This document shows positions 1 to 12,100 of a stretch of 64,000 nt of DNA, piece by piece. The stretch is taken from contig JASANH010000882.1 of NCBI GenBank assembly GCA_030248295.1, forward strand, positions 434,001 through 498,000, given 5' to 3'. A program made the position numbers and the translations under genes. The stretch is from Mesodorylaimus sp. YZB2_4 (taxonomy: Eukaryota > Nematoda > Enoplea > Dorylaimida > Dorylaimidae). The notes beneath the pieces were generated by a model. That model saw only the letters and a list, made by a program, of their open reading frames with translations. It was not told the origin of the DNA and ran no database searches. Each line of letters begins with the position of its first letter. Position 1 is the stretch's first letter.

Positions 1-2417
1 TTCGAGTAAAGGTTTAATCCGAATAGTCGGCTAACTTAGTATTGCAGGCTTTCTCTCGGCTTCGGTACGTGTGCCTGCCCGTCGGTTCGGATTGCTGTGA
101 AGCTTGTGCGTGTCTGAAGACTCTGTCTCCTGCGAATGGGCCTGTGCACATGTGGTTTCGTAATATACGAGTCTGATATTTTTGTCAAGTCGAAAGCAGA
201 CTCTTGAAATTTAACTCCAATCCACAAAATAAAACAAATTTAATATGCCAAGCTATAAGAGTTCGCCGCACAACCGCTGTTTTCTATTTCATCAAATTTC
301 ATAGTACCTCATCGACAAAGGATGTGCGTATGACCCCAGGTTCGCACTTCCTCACCCTCCAACATACAAACACTGAATCGGCGTGAAGAAACAATTTATG
401 AAAACGCGATCGGGTCGAGGGCTTCGCGTTTTAATCACCTGTTTTTCAGCTTTACTTCCATAAGCCTGTGTGGTCGCTGTCGTTGTGGTGGATGAAGCCG
501 GTTGATTTCCGCGACCCCTTTTGGATAATTGTTGGACATGGTTGATAATTCTGAAGCCCAGACCATTCCTAAAGATAGGCGATACTTCTACTAAACAATT
601 ATAGAAAGTATGACGACCAGTGCTACTTTGATCCACTAAGCGTGACAGCCATTTGTCGCTGCAACCGTTCATCCTGCTTCTCACTTGCCTGCTATTAGCC
701 AACATGAAATTTATAAAGTGGGGTATTAGGGCTGACATTACATGTGCTCAACTATCATGTAGGCATAAGTGACGCTCTTAAGTGAGTATACAGTACTGCT
801 TCGCGCTAGTTCGAAAAAGCCATTCACTTCCCAGCCATATCCAAGTCATTTTGTTACCATTTACTCAAGAACCCTAGCAATCGAATGGCTGAAGATTCGC
901 CCATAGGAGCAGTTAGTAACAGGAGCGAGAGAAACAGAGATATTTTTCCGAATTCCATGGTTCGCTTTCCACTACGAGAAGATATGTCAGCTGGTGCAAA
1001 TTAAAGGCGTGCTAGGTCTCGGATTGAACTTGTCTAATATATCAGTCGGTGAGACAAATTGGGAGGGTAGGCGCCTCAAAGGATCGGCTATGTACGTCCG
1101 GTCTCTCATTACAAATGTCCGCTCGTTATCAATTGGGAGAAATTAATTGACTGCCCCCATGATGAAGTTGATTCGTCTGACACGATACCATAGTCTGGGA
1201 AGTTGCTCAGAATGACGATATTCTCATTAAATCTCGCTCATTCACGTATTTGTAACGTTGAATATTGGAAAACGGGAAGATGAGTGCGTTAGGTGCTACG
1301 ATTAAACTCGGATAACTCGGATATGCTCGGACGCTCTAACTCGGATATGCCGAGCCTATGTGGAAATTATTATTCAATTAACTACCTTTACGTATCACGT
1401 GTGTATCGTGTGTATATAAGGGATGACGCACCAAGAATACGTCCTACGTTGAAATCGTGGATGTCGTCGGGTCATCATTTGCACGAGGTTCTTCTGCCCC
1501 TATAAATCTTTTAGTTTGCCTGAATCTCCTGGTGAGGCCATTTCTTAGCGTACACGAATATAACTTTTTTGCAGAGAGTCAATGCGAAATGCTCAGACCA
1601 GCAAGTGCAGGAAACTCTCACGACGCATATAGAAATGCTTTCTAGCCCAAAGTTTGATTCTTACCTTGCAACTTTTGAAAACTTTTCTGCTCGTTTTATA
1701 TCGTTGGTATGTGTTGCAGTTCTTGCTCTTAACTTTGTTTAATTCAGCCTTCGATTCTTGTTTCTTGTTGCTGCCAGTCTCCACTTGTAGTCTCATCCCC
1801 AGATGGGATAAGATGTACCGATCAGTTGTATGGGAAATGTGTGAATCGATTGATGTGGTGTGTCCAGGCGATGCATGCCATGAAGCTTCTGTGTGCGGGT
1901 AATCTATTTTTTTACAGTGTGAGCACACGCTGGCTCCACCGTCAGACACCTGGAAAGGGCTGGTTGGTATTCTATACATGTAAAGAGAAAGAAAAAATTG
2001 TGTGAATTTTTCAAATTTTATCACAGTATTGTGATGAAGCTGGTTGAGTTGCGACCTACAAACTTAACCACACCACAGTCCATGGCACCACAGTCAACCA
2101 TAAAAATCAGAAATTTTTGCAACTTAAAAAATGGCTTCAAGTTTTGGTAGCTCAGGATGATTATATATATGTAAATAACACGACACCGATCCACTTAGCT
2201 CCTGACACCTTCCTTCCCATGCAATTCCGCAGTCAGCTCAAATGATAAAAATGCGATTTTTTAGTAAAAGTCGTTGTGTATGACACTTTCGTCTATTCAT
2301 GGGTACAAATGTAATCCAACTCAGTATACTTCTGGTCCTAATTGTCTCCTGAAGAACTGTAACTAGTCAAGACGAAGAATTTTCTTTTGTTTTGCCGTAA
2401 AGCGTACTGTTATATAC
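1..2417. other. Gene-free stretch, left edge
   Basis: I see no recognisable gene here. The longest open frame is on the minus strand at 352-738 (128 codons). It has a Thr-rich run and no motif I know, and no splice structure supports it. Around 1300-1350 a short word, ACTCGGATA, is repeated a few times. The rest looks like AT-rich intergenic sequence. Confidence 0.5.
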
Positions 2418-2632
2418 TACAGTCAACCTCGGATAATTGCACCTCGGATATTTGCAACTTCGCTTAATCGCAACGCTTTTTTACACCCGAAGGCGCATTT
2501 TACTGCGCATAATTGCGATTTTTCTCTTGCAACGGACGATTAATTAGACTTCGACAACAAATTCAGACTTCCCGCAGTTTAGCCTGGGCAGTTAGTCGTC
2601 TGCAGTATGCTGTATTTTATGAAATCGAGGAT

Positions 2633-3157
2633 AGTCGAGTCCGTTTAGTATCACCAGCCCTAGCCCCACAGGAAGAAAATGTGACAATATCCGGACTGTG
2701 ACTGAACCGAAGTACACTCTAAAATCGCAAAAACTGAATTTTTGCGTTTTTCTCGCTAAATTATACCATTTTCGTGTATTCCTAATCATTTGAAAGAAGC
2801 AATACTTTTTCAAACATTTTTGTTTTAATTAAAGAAGGTTAAATTATGCGAGTCAGTCAAATCAAAACTGAAGCACAAGGTGCCATGCCCCAAAACTTGC
2901 GCGTTTCATTGTGAAAATCATAGTTATGACGATTTTGCGATTGTTTTAGTCTGCTAAGGGTGTAAATGTGACACTTTTCTGATCCTCATTCCCCTTGGCA
3001 CAGAATTATGACAGCAAGCAGACTGGGGCAAATACAGTGTGATAATAGGCGAACTCAAAATACACACAAAATATAGGGAAAAAATTTGGACTTTCAAAAC
3101 CTGTGATAATAGCCGGAGTGTGACATTATCCGGTGTGGCTATAAGTGGACTCGACTG
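2633..3157. mobile_element. Second pogo-like element nested in the first
   Basis: An inner pair of inverted ends is visible. AGTCGAGTCC follows TA near 2631, and GGACTCGACTG precedes TA near 3158. Both sit next to degenerate copies of a CCGGATAATGTCAC-like block. The ends resemble those of the enclosing element, so this looks like an insertion of a sister family. No coding capacity is seen. Confidence 0.5.
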
Positions 3158-3309
3158 TATGGTTGAAGAGAACTTTGTAATTCATCATCGTCAGCGCAAA
3201 ATTCCCAATCGTTTTTGCTGTAAGATTGGCGAGGGAGCGGGCTCGGTTGTACTCGATTTTGATTTCGGTTGTACAAAACTATGTGACCTCGTGGCCTTGC
3301 CTGGCCGTT

Positions 3310-3475
3310 ACCAGCCTCGTGGCCTGGTGGGTTAGGCGTCTGCCTCTCACGCCGGGTGCGCAGTTACAGGCGAGTGTTTGACTCGCAGGCCGGCAAATCA
3401 TTTCGCGTAAAATGTGTCCCCTCACACTCGAGTGCGCATAAGCGTTTGGTGATGTGGTAAAACATGAACACGAAC
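3310..3475 (+). repeat. tRNA-derived SINE, family A, copy 1
   Basis: A GGTGGGTTAGGCG block, a CTCTCAC segment and a degenerate B box (GTGTTTGACTC) give a tRNA-Glu-like head. A 3' body follows, ending CTCGAGTGCGC and then GGTGATGTGGTAAAACATG. The same head and tail recur at 38706-38862 (minus) and partly at 43051-43107 (minus). A variant copy lies at 46941-47085. This copy sits inside the pogo-like element and is therefore younger than it. Confidence 0.65.
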
Positions 3476-4122
3476 ATAACATATGTGACTAGAATGTTGT
3501 TTCCCTGATAAAAATCTTTTTTGAAAGCATTAATAAAGATAAGTAGTGAGCTATGTGCGCAGAGCATACAAAACTTCGCGTAATTGCAACTTTTTTAAAA
3601 AATACATCTGAACTTCGCGTAATTGCAATATCGGACAATTGCAACTTTTTCTGGCGTCCCGAGTGGTTGCAATTATCCGAGATCGACTGTATTTGCTAGA
3701 TGGTCTCTAGACGACAGCAGAGCGCCGCGCCCTAATTCTAAGGCAGCTAGATTTGTCGGTCAGTTTCTGGCCGAAAAAATTTATTAATTCCTTAGTGGCT
3801 GTACCTTTTAGAATTAAAAAGCTTATATAGTCGATGTATACAGTATGCAGCAAGTGCACCTTCATCTCAGACAGTTCAGGATACTTTGTAGGCTGATGCT
3901 GGACATTTGTTAAAAGTGGAAGCGGAATGGATGCAACACAACCAACGCCTTCTTACTTTTGAAGATTGCTCAAAATTACAGAAGCTTCGGTCAGATAATG
4001 TCTGTTTGTTCAAGTCTGTTTTTCTCGATCAAATGAGTATCAAATCAGCGATTCAGCAACATAGTGTGTAATATATCAGAAACGCCAGCTAGTAATACTG
4101 TACATCTCGATGTATTTTGTAG

Positions 4123-4884
4123 TTTTTGCAATGACATCGATCGAATCTCATCGAGAGATTACATCCCCACTGACCAGGATGCCCTTCACGTCCGCAATGC
4201 TACAACGGGTGTCGTGGAACTCGAATTTAATCTTCGCGGGCTGACGATTAAGTGAACATCTTGATCCCCTCACTGACTGTACTATTACTTTGACCATTGT
4301 TTAGTGTTGTGGACGTCGGGGCCATAGGAACGAGCGGCGAAAATGGATTCATTGCTTCGAAAACGTTGATAGTTTGATTTTTTGTCAGTACGGCGAGTAA
4401 ATATAATCAAGTCTTGGAAGACGACTCCTCTGTCGTGCGTGATTGAGCACTTCTATGCTTTTCTGATTTATATATTCCACCTTTTTTTCAGAACCGCTTA
4501 CACGAATCCCTAAAGTTATTTGGAGCAACAATTAATTCGCAATGGTTTAAAAAGACAAGCATTATTTTATTTTTGAATAAAAAGGTAAAAAATCAAGTGT
4601 CATCCGCTCATTATTGCCTTTTCTGATTATAAAGGTGCACTTAAAGTTTTCGCAATCATTTTCAACTGCATTGAATATATTTTTTGTTACTTTCAGGGCC
4701 ATTGAGCGCCTTTGAGTCGATGGGGTATATTCAATCGATGTTCGAGAAACAAAAGGAAAATCCAAGAAAGACCATCTACTCCCATCAAACGTGTGCAGTT
4801 GACACAGAAAATATGAAATTTATTTTAAAACCTTGCTTTGATATTGTCTTTGAGAAGGATATAGCTACTGCTGGCTTTTCGTAG
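4123..4884 (+). pseudogene. Decayed heterotrimeric G-protein alpha subunit gene
   Basis: Four blocks match the C-terminal half of G-alpha proteins in order. The first (4123-about 4250) has the linker motif DYIPTDQD and then TTGVVE. The second (from 4305) has a DVG switch-II start followed by [15 protein letters not shown]. The third (about 4492-4636) has [10 protein letters not shown] and FLNKK. The fourth (about 4697-4884) has a TCAV box, DTENMKFIL and a stop after AGFS. Splice sites between blocks are plausible. The DVGGQR motif has lost one base, however, and frame returns only about 70 bases later. The Asp of NKxD and the next residues are missing with a frame change. No P-loop exon was found upstream. 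I call it a pseudogene; assembly errors are the alternative. AGFS is not a C-terminus I recognise from a standard G-alpha class. Confidence 0.75.
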
Positions 4885-6751
4885 GTATAACATTTCCGCA
4901 TGCAATGTGTCTTTCAAGCGTTGCCTTTCGAAACTGATAAAATCTAACATTTGAATGGAATTTATCTTCAAGTAGAATCTAACGTGAGCTCCCTCAATTC
5001 ATGCCTCTGGCATCTGCGCATCTGCAGTATTCCTGCGATAAATTTGGATCATGTTTCTCGCCAAAGTTCTGATAATAAAAGAATGCTACGAAATTTAGAA
5101 TAACGTTTGCAAAAGTTGTCTTCACCACAGTCCAGGGGTGCTGCTGCAAGCCACGGCAAGCACAGTCACAGCTGCACGATACCATGCAATTTCACCTATG
5201 CAGTCTCCTGCACTGCATTTTTTATTATTGGTGTAGTATATTTTTCGTTTGACCAGGGAGTTTGCAAAAGGCGGTTATTGATCGTTTATGACACAAGCTT
5301 CTTGGCTTTACCAAAACCTGCGCGACATTTCTTCAGTAACAACGAGCACGTCTTCAGCAACAGCGCCGATTCACGCCACAAATTTTTCTTCTTATTGTCT
5401 CAAACAATCTACGCAAAGCTTTATCAAAATATTCTTTTTACTTCCTTATTTCCGTTAAACATGATTAATCTTCGTCAAGAAGCAAAAAGTCGATATTTCC
5501 AACCCCAATTGATGGACGGGCGAGATAACCCTAATCTTCATTAGCTCTTTCTAGTCTCGACTGGAAAATTCTTCGCCTAACGCTGGGAAGCTGGATGAAT
5601 TGGCCAAAGTCAATATAAGCAGACGTATTTTTTGGGAGGGGCCTTTCGATTGCGCGCAGTGATAATTTACTGGTACACTCACCTAGAAACAATGGTTCCA
5701 CTCAATCAGTTAGCGACTAATTAGGCTATATATACGGATATGCTTATACAGTATTTCATAGACGCACCTACAGTAACCATAACTTATCGTAATAAGTCTA
5801 TTTCTATACTTTTTTTGATGGATACATGCTTGCCTATGCTGGGTTTTCGTGAAATATAAGACACTTGGCGAACTGAAGATAACGAAACCGGCTCTCAGAA
5901 CCAGCTCAGTAGGTTGTGGCCCGACCTCTTAAAAAGGCTCTTCCGTTCGCCTAGATGCCATTGAAAATGAATCCAATGTTTGAAAGTTCTGTCGAAATCG
6001 AATTTCGCTTTATTTTTCAATAAAAGGCCACCAGTTTGTAGCAGCAATCGAATAAAAATATGGAACTTTAAAAAGTTTAATTTTGCGCTGGGAGATGTGT
6101 ATTCAGTATTCTGACCCTTTTATGGCATTTTGCAGAAGCCGCCTTGAGTCGGGTCTTTCACTGATGTAAGACAGGAGCTGGCTATAGCTAGCGTGGTAAG
6201 CACAAACGGGCAAGATTGGGCTTCCATGTGGGTTTGGTCAAAATGTACAGAGGGCCTATGTAGGTATGGGTACTCGATTTTCACACGCTGTAGCACCCTG
6301 TACCCTCCAGCAGTCTCAAACTGACAGAGTAATGGTGTGTTGACGCAGTGTCTACCGTGTCTCAAGTCATTATTATTTTCACTCTTTGAGTAAGGGTTAA
6401 GCTCGTACATTTATATTGCACATGCGAATTTTTTATATCAGGCCTGGACACGTTCTACGCGAATAGCTGTCACGCCACGGTGGTCAATATTCTTGATTGG
6501 CCAACCGTTTTTATCGCGTTTTTGCGCAACATGTATTCTATGCATAGCTAAGCACACTGGCTCCCGATTCGATTCCACTTGACTTATCTTTTTTGATGGA
6601 CCAATCCACTTGATTGATTTGTATTATAGCCTTGGGTCAAGTCTACGTGGGTTTAGGCGCCTGTTGGGGGTTCCGCTTCCATTGAACGCGTAGAGGTATT
6701 TTATGGACCACGACTTGGTGCAAGTGGCTTACATCAGTATTTTCTAAGAAA
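4885..6751. other. Gene-free spacer between G-alpha relic and channel gene
   Basis: The only long frame is at 5107-5544 (plus, 145 codons). It is hydrophobic in part but shows no motif or splice context I recognise, so I do not call it. The 5' end of the channel gene mRNA probably lies in the last few hundred bases. No clear TATA box was found. Confidence 0.45.
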
Positions 6752-8791
6752 ATGAGCAGGAGAACAGCCCGACAAAGATCGCATTCGGTGCATAGTGTGG
6801 ATGAAGAAATCCACAGTTTGCAAGAAGCATTCGAACAATTGGATGTTCATGCATTGAAATTCGTCTTTTTGACTCGATCGTGCATCTCACGACTCGTTTG
6901 GTTATTGTTGTTTCTCGGTGGTTGTGCAGCGGCTGGCTACTATATTCGACAAATTTTCATCGACTTTCTTGGCCATCAAACTGCAACTAAAGTAAATGCC
7001 CTTCATCTTTCTCTGGCTTCTTCACGATTAAGGTTTCTTTTTACCCTGTTTCTTCTGTAGGTGACGACAAAAATTCTGGAAGAATATGATTACCCACCGA
7101 TTTATATTTGTCCTCGTCACAACTGGGATGTGGCCAAAGTCAGTGAATATAACCTGACAATGGATTCAGTAATTCACGCCGCATCGCTAGGGCAAAAAAA
7201 TTTCTCCCACAATCCACTACCCCCCTTGGCATTGGAACCAATCTTTGCCGAAGACCGTTTGCACAAGTTTATTCAACGAAACCAAAATATCAAACCGAAA
7301 ACTTACGCTGAATTCTACAAATGGATGGCCCTGGATTCGCGTTCAATTATACAAGAATCGGCTGGCATACGATCGACACATTTTTCGTCTGTTTTCGTCG
7401 CAAGTATGTTTTGGTTTTGTTGAACCTCAAATCTTGATTGAATGAAGGATTAATCAACATGACTGACAATTCAATACACGTCTTGTATTTCTCATTTAAA
7501 GATAGGCGCGTAGTTTTTATTCATGCGCACATCAAATTCTGTATGTCAGAGGAGAACGAACGCGAAAAGTGCTGTTTCAGTACGCTTGGGCAAATTGAAT
7601 AGCCATGCCAGAAAAATTCACAAAACATACTGTAAAAAGGACAAGTTCCAGGGGCCAGACATGCCAAAACAATTTACCGTTTGAGGCTGTGATGCAAGAA
7701 TCTTGCTGGCCATGCACTGGGTTGCAGGAATTTTGCTGCAGGAAAGTTTAGGAAAAAATAGAAGCTGCGCGATGAAAATAATTGCATTTTCAGGTCCGAA
7801 TCCCAGCGATCATAAACCGGTGAGCTATCAGGCGTGTTACAACGTCAGCGCTGGCACCTACAATCCTCACACAGGCGAAGTGTTCTATCTTCAATACAAC
7901 ATCGACAAACCGTCAGTCAGCTCGTTGGGTTTCGACAATGACTTCGCTTTTATTAAAGATGACCATCGAATTGTGTTGGAAAAAGATCGAATTTACCTTC
8001 GCACCAACCGAATAACAACCATTCGCTTATCAGTCAAACAATATTCTAGACGCGAAACCATGGAGAACAAGTGCACGAAACCGGAGGAATTAAAAGATCT
8101 ATACTCGCAAGAAATCTGTCGTTATCGTTGTTTTGCCAAAGCAGTTGAGCGATGTTCAAAATGCAAACTTCTATTTGACGAAACGGAATTGATCGGTTCT
8201 AGTCTCCTCTGCACTTGGTCATCGGTCAGCAATTTGACGACAAGTTGCCAAGATAGCGATGAAAAGATCTATAAAAAATGTCTGGCCATGTGCGTACCAT
8301 TATGCGAATACAACACGTACGATTTTAGTTTAGCCGTGGCCGTATTGAATTCATCAGCGCCTATGGATCCACGGATCGGTCTCTGGATTTATTTTTTGGT
8401 GGATGATGGAATTCTGGTTTTTGAAGAAATCCCAATCTACAATATTCAAACCCTTATCAGTAACATCGGTGGTCAAATGGGATTATGGACGGGGGCCAGC
8501 ATTCTGACCGTCATCGAATTGGTTTATCTATTGGCCCAATTCTTTTGCGCCGATTGGGAAATCAGAAAAGTGAAACGTCGTCGTCGCGATGAATCGACGA
8601 AAGAAGTGATAATATCGCTGGATGAGGATAAAATCGAGAAGGATGAGAAAGAGGCGGCTTTGAATGGAAATAAAGACGAAGAAGCAGAGAAGAAACAGAA
8701 GGTGCGAGAAGGAGAAATACATCGATTATCAACAATCGAAGACGCTGATACGAATGAAAACGAGGAAAAGGAGGATAGTGCTAAAAAATAG
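6752..8791 (+). CDS. DEG/ENaC-family cation channel subunit, three exons
   Basis: Exons 6752-6991, 7061-7403 and 7794-8791 join with matching phases into 526 codons. That is the usual size for degenerin/epithelial sodium channel subunits, which form trimeric amiloride-sensitive cation channels in the plasma membrane. Membrane helix 1 lies near residues 48-68. The post-M1 element reads YPPIYICP. A long extracellular loop carries a Cys-rich block (EICRYRCF, CSKC, CVPLCEY). Helix 2 (about 418-445) contains GLWTGASIL, which holds the canonical G-x-S selectivity filter (GAS), followed by the usual Glu. The cytoplasmic tail is highly charged, a basic KRRRR stretch then Lys/Glu-rich sequence. The start is the first ATG upstream of helix 1 in an open frame. 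Introns of 69 and 390 bases separate the exons. This gene is clearly diverged from the three single-exon relatives downstream. Ligand and physiology cannot be read from sequence. Confidence 0.9.
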
Positions 8792-9197
8792 GCACTTAGA
8801 CGACTTGGAAAAACGTGCACTACAGTGGGTGCAAAACTGCAAAATCTGTAGAGGATTCGGAAGTTTCATGCAGCACAATAATATTTTTGGCACATTTCTT
8901 TTTAGTGCATGTTGTAAACTGTCCTCATGCTTCTTTCAGTAGACATACTTGCATAGCATACAACATGACTCAAAAAATGAACACAGGGGCAGTATAAAGC
9001 AAACAGTCGATGGGGCTGCGTTGAGGCGTCAAATTTCTTCCTTCCGCGCTCACCTAATCTACCATCAACAAAGAGCACATTGCATAAAATTGATCACAAA
9101 TGCGTGATTCCGCTTTCCCCAAATCTGCCTTCCGGTTTCTTTCCCTCTCTACCGCCCCACATTCCCTCCAAAACACTTTAGACTCATTTATTGCGCT

Positions 9198-12100
9198 ATG
9201 GGTTGCGGGAACTCGAAGTTGCAACAGCATACTCGAAGACATCAAATCGATCAAACTTGGCATCAAGCGATTTTGACCTGCGATAGGGGCGGTGAAAAAC
9301 AACAAAGACGACACGTGGTAATTCGGGATCGAGCATGGATGCCTGTCAGAATTTATATTTGTTCAAGTTACAAAGATTTTTCTGGCGAGCGGCGATATCT
9401 GGCTGAAGAGCTGTTTCCTAAACTAGTTGATTGGTGTAGGCAAAGAAAATTGATCCTGATCGATTGTGATTTGCGATTTGTAAGTCGCAAATTCTATGAT
9501 CTGGACTAGCAAGTGTACTCTGTGTTTGCAGGAGTTGCCAGACAATGCAAAACCAGAAGAACTTCTTCGAGCAGCTCTAACAGAATTGGACAGGTGCCGT
9601 GAATGTAATGTGTGCCCATTTTTTATTTGCTTGCTGGGGTAAGTGTTTTTGAATAATTATCACATCTCTAACAATCAGAAATAAGACTGATGAAAGAATG
9701 CGATACCGGTGGCTACATTTTAGGCGCCGCATAGGATGGATTCCGAAACGAGAAGAAATCTCCACAGAACTAGGGAAAACATACGATTGGGTGCATGGGT
9801 TCTCAATGATCGAGATGGAAATAATGCACGCAGCCTATCGATTTCCGAATCCAAACGGTATGCAGAGAGAGCGGCGTGGGTGAACTGTGCGAGAATCGAA
9901 CTCCCTCTTGGCTGATCGCGTATGTTGTTCTTGGAAAGGCCCTACCAACAGGCACAAGGGGGGGGGGCCACAGGAGAGCCTGTGCCTCTGAGGTCGACGG
10001 ACTGTGAGTGTGCAAATGAACTACAACACTGGCTCATGTGAACTCTGCTTTTACTACGACAGCGAAACTGGTTATGACGCCAAGAGCAGGTGTTTCACGA
10101 AAACAAAACTTTATTAAAAAAAGACAAAAAAGCAATATTCTAAATTACCTGTGAAATTCACTCTCAAGTTGATTTTTCATTTCTGGATTTGCGTATCTAA
10201 TTGTGGGCTCTAATCTCATTTACTTTTCCCAAGTAGACAATAGCACCACTCGGCTTGTGCAGGATTGCGAACAGGAATGGATGGTCGGCTACGAAGTTAA
10301 TCGGATCGGCATGCACTGTGACTGGAGCAATAGTCATGCCAGAGGCTGATGCAGCTTCAGTTCCATTTTCGTTGACCTGAAGCAAGAAGTAGCTTTTAGG
10401 AGAGAGAGTGTGGAAGTCTGTTCATTAAATCAAGTCAGTGGGATGGGTCAAGAGTACGCCTTCAGGCCATCCTGATGGCGTGCATTTGAAAAAAGTTCAG
10501 CATGCGCCCTCTTATGAGTCTTGGCCCGCTGATATCGTTCTGTAAACGGAGAGGTTATAGCTGATGGGCATTGCACTCAGATTTAAACTTCTGTCAACTT
10601 ACGTTGATGTAGGCCTGGTGAATGGCATTGTCCACTTGCAAGGGTATGGCACTCATTCTGCTGAAGTCGGCCATTTTGCTGAACATGTTCGCCAAGCCCA
10701 TCTTGGTCAGGACGACTTTAAGATCGATCGATGACCTGACCACGAATTTCGGCAGTTGGAGTTGGACTGGACGTATGCGCATGCTAGCTATGATCGATCG
10801 TAATTGACAACCAGTCAAACTGTGCTCAAAGTCGCGCAGGCCGTCGCGTTTCTTGGGCAGGACGACGTATAGTGCTAGGTCTGGATGCTCGAACTGCAGT
10901 TGCAAGGCATCGATGTCTTCAGTCGATGCGTGCAGATAGTCGCTGTTGTCCTTCATGAATGGCACGCTTTCTGTGCTGTTGTCTTGTCCATTTTTGTAAA
11001 AGACTTGATGTTTGGTCAGGGTTTTGTTGAATGTGGCCAACCACGAGGACTTGAAATAGAGTGCGTTGGCGATGACCATACGGTCGCGTTGGGTTAGGAC
11101 GCCTGGTTTGAACAATTCAGGGATCTTGCCTGCAGTCTGGTCGGACACCCATTTATTGATCTTTTGACGCGTTGGCTCGAGTTGGTTTTGGAAATCGTTG
11201 TTGTTGTCGATACCCGCTTGCAGGCAGTCGCGTGTTGAGCTCACGTAGCTGTCTTTCAATTGTAAGGTCTTATCTTCGAAAAGGCCATTGGCGATGGACA
11301 GCTTGGCCTTGTCGTCATCGATTTGCAGTTGCTGTTCGAAGGCACGGTACGCAGTCAGCACGTCGACGCTGGAACCAATGCTGACCAGAGCGTCGTCGAG
11401 TTGCTGGCGCGTTTCACCATTTGCTCCGTTTTCAAGAATGGCCAAAGCCAAGGCGATCGAGGCGGGAGAGGTGACTTGGTTTGTATCTTGGTCTTGGACT
11501 GAGATGTTTTTGTAGAGGTTGACAGCGAAGTCGGCCAATGCTGATGCGGCTGTCTGCTCTTGCTGCTTGGTCGCCGTTGGGCACAGCTGGAGTGGAGAGC
11601 AGGTGGCCAAAGACATACCTAAAAAGTGATGTAGTGTCGCAAACTAGGGTGCCACGTCGCATTGCAAGTAGCTCCATCTGACCACTGCAAGAACACTTAG
11701 TACAAGCTTTACAAAGACCCGCCTATCCTTAGAGATCAGGTCCCTGCGAGCTGCTTGAAGGCTTGTTTTGGAATCAACCTTGCGCACAGATTGGGCAGCT
11801 AAAAACATCACCCGTCGGGATGATACTAGGTATCGACCGCATACTAGGTTGAAATCTTATTGGCTGCCCTGGATTTTCAATGTCAAGGGCCACTGGCCAC
11901 AGGCCACTGGTCACTCCTCATTATTGCGTGCTCATATTAAACGGCTGTGACTGACGCCACAACCGTTCCGCTGCATGCTTGCTGGAGGAGTGTATAATTA
12001 CTTTAGGCTTTCCTGCTTGTCCCTTAGCATCAATGCCTGTGGTTCCATCGAATGCTAAGACAGCATATCCGGTTTATGGATGCGTGCCTTGCGAACTTAC

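Larger units (their letters stand above)
2420..3689. mobile_element. pogo/Tigger-like non-autonomous DNA transposon
   Basis: The left end reads CAGTCAACCTCGGATAATTG. The right end, read on the minus strand, is CAGTCGATCTCGGATAATTG. Both are flanked by TA, the target of Tc1/mariner/pogo elements. The ends continue as repeated blocks containing AATTGCAA. No transposase frame is present, so it could move only with a transposase supplied elsewhere. The interior is broken by a second, similar element and by a SINE. The family assignment rests on terminal sequence style alone. Confidence 0.7.

Noticed and set aside
352-738. 128-codon minus-strand frame near the left edge
   Set aside because: No family motif, no splice context, and Thr-rich low complexity; not enough to call a gene.
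1293-1645. CRISPR-like or tandem repeat at ACTCGGATA words
   Set aside because: Only a few irregular copies without spacers, in an animal genome.
5107-5544. 145-codon plus-strand frame after the G-alpha relic
   Set aside because: Composition is irregular, with no homology I recognise and no neighbouring exons.
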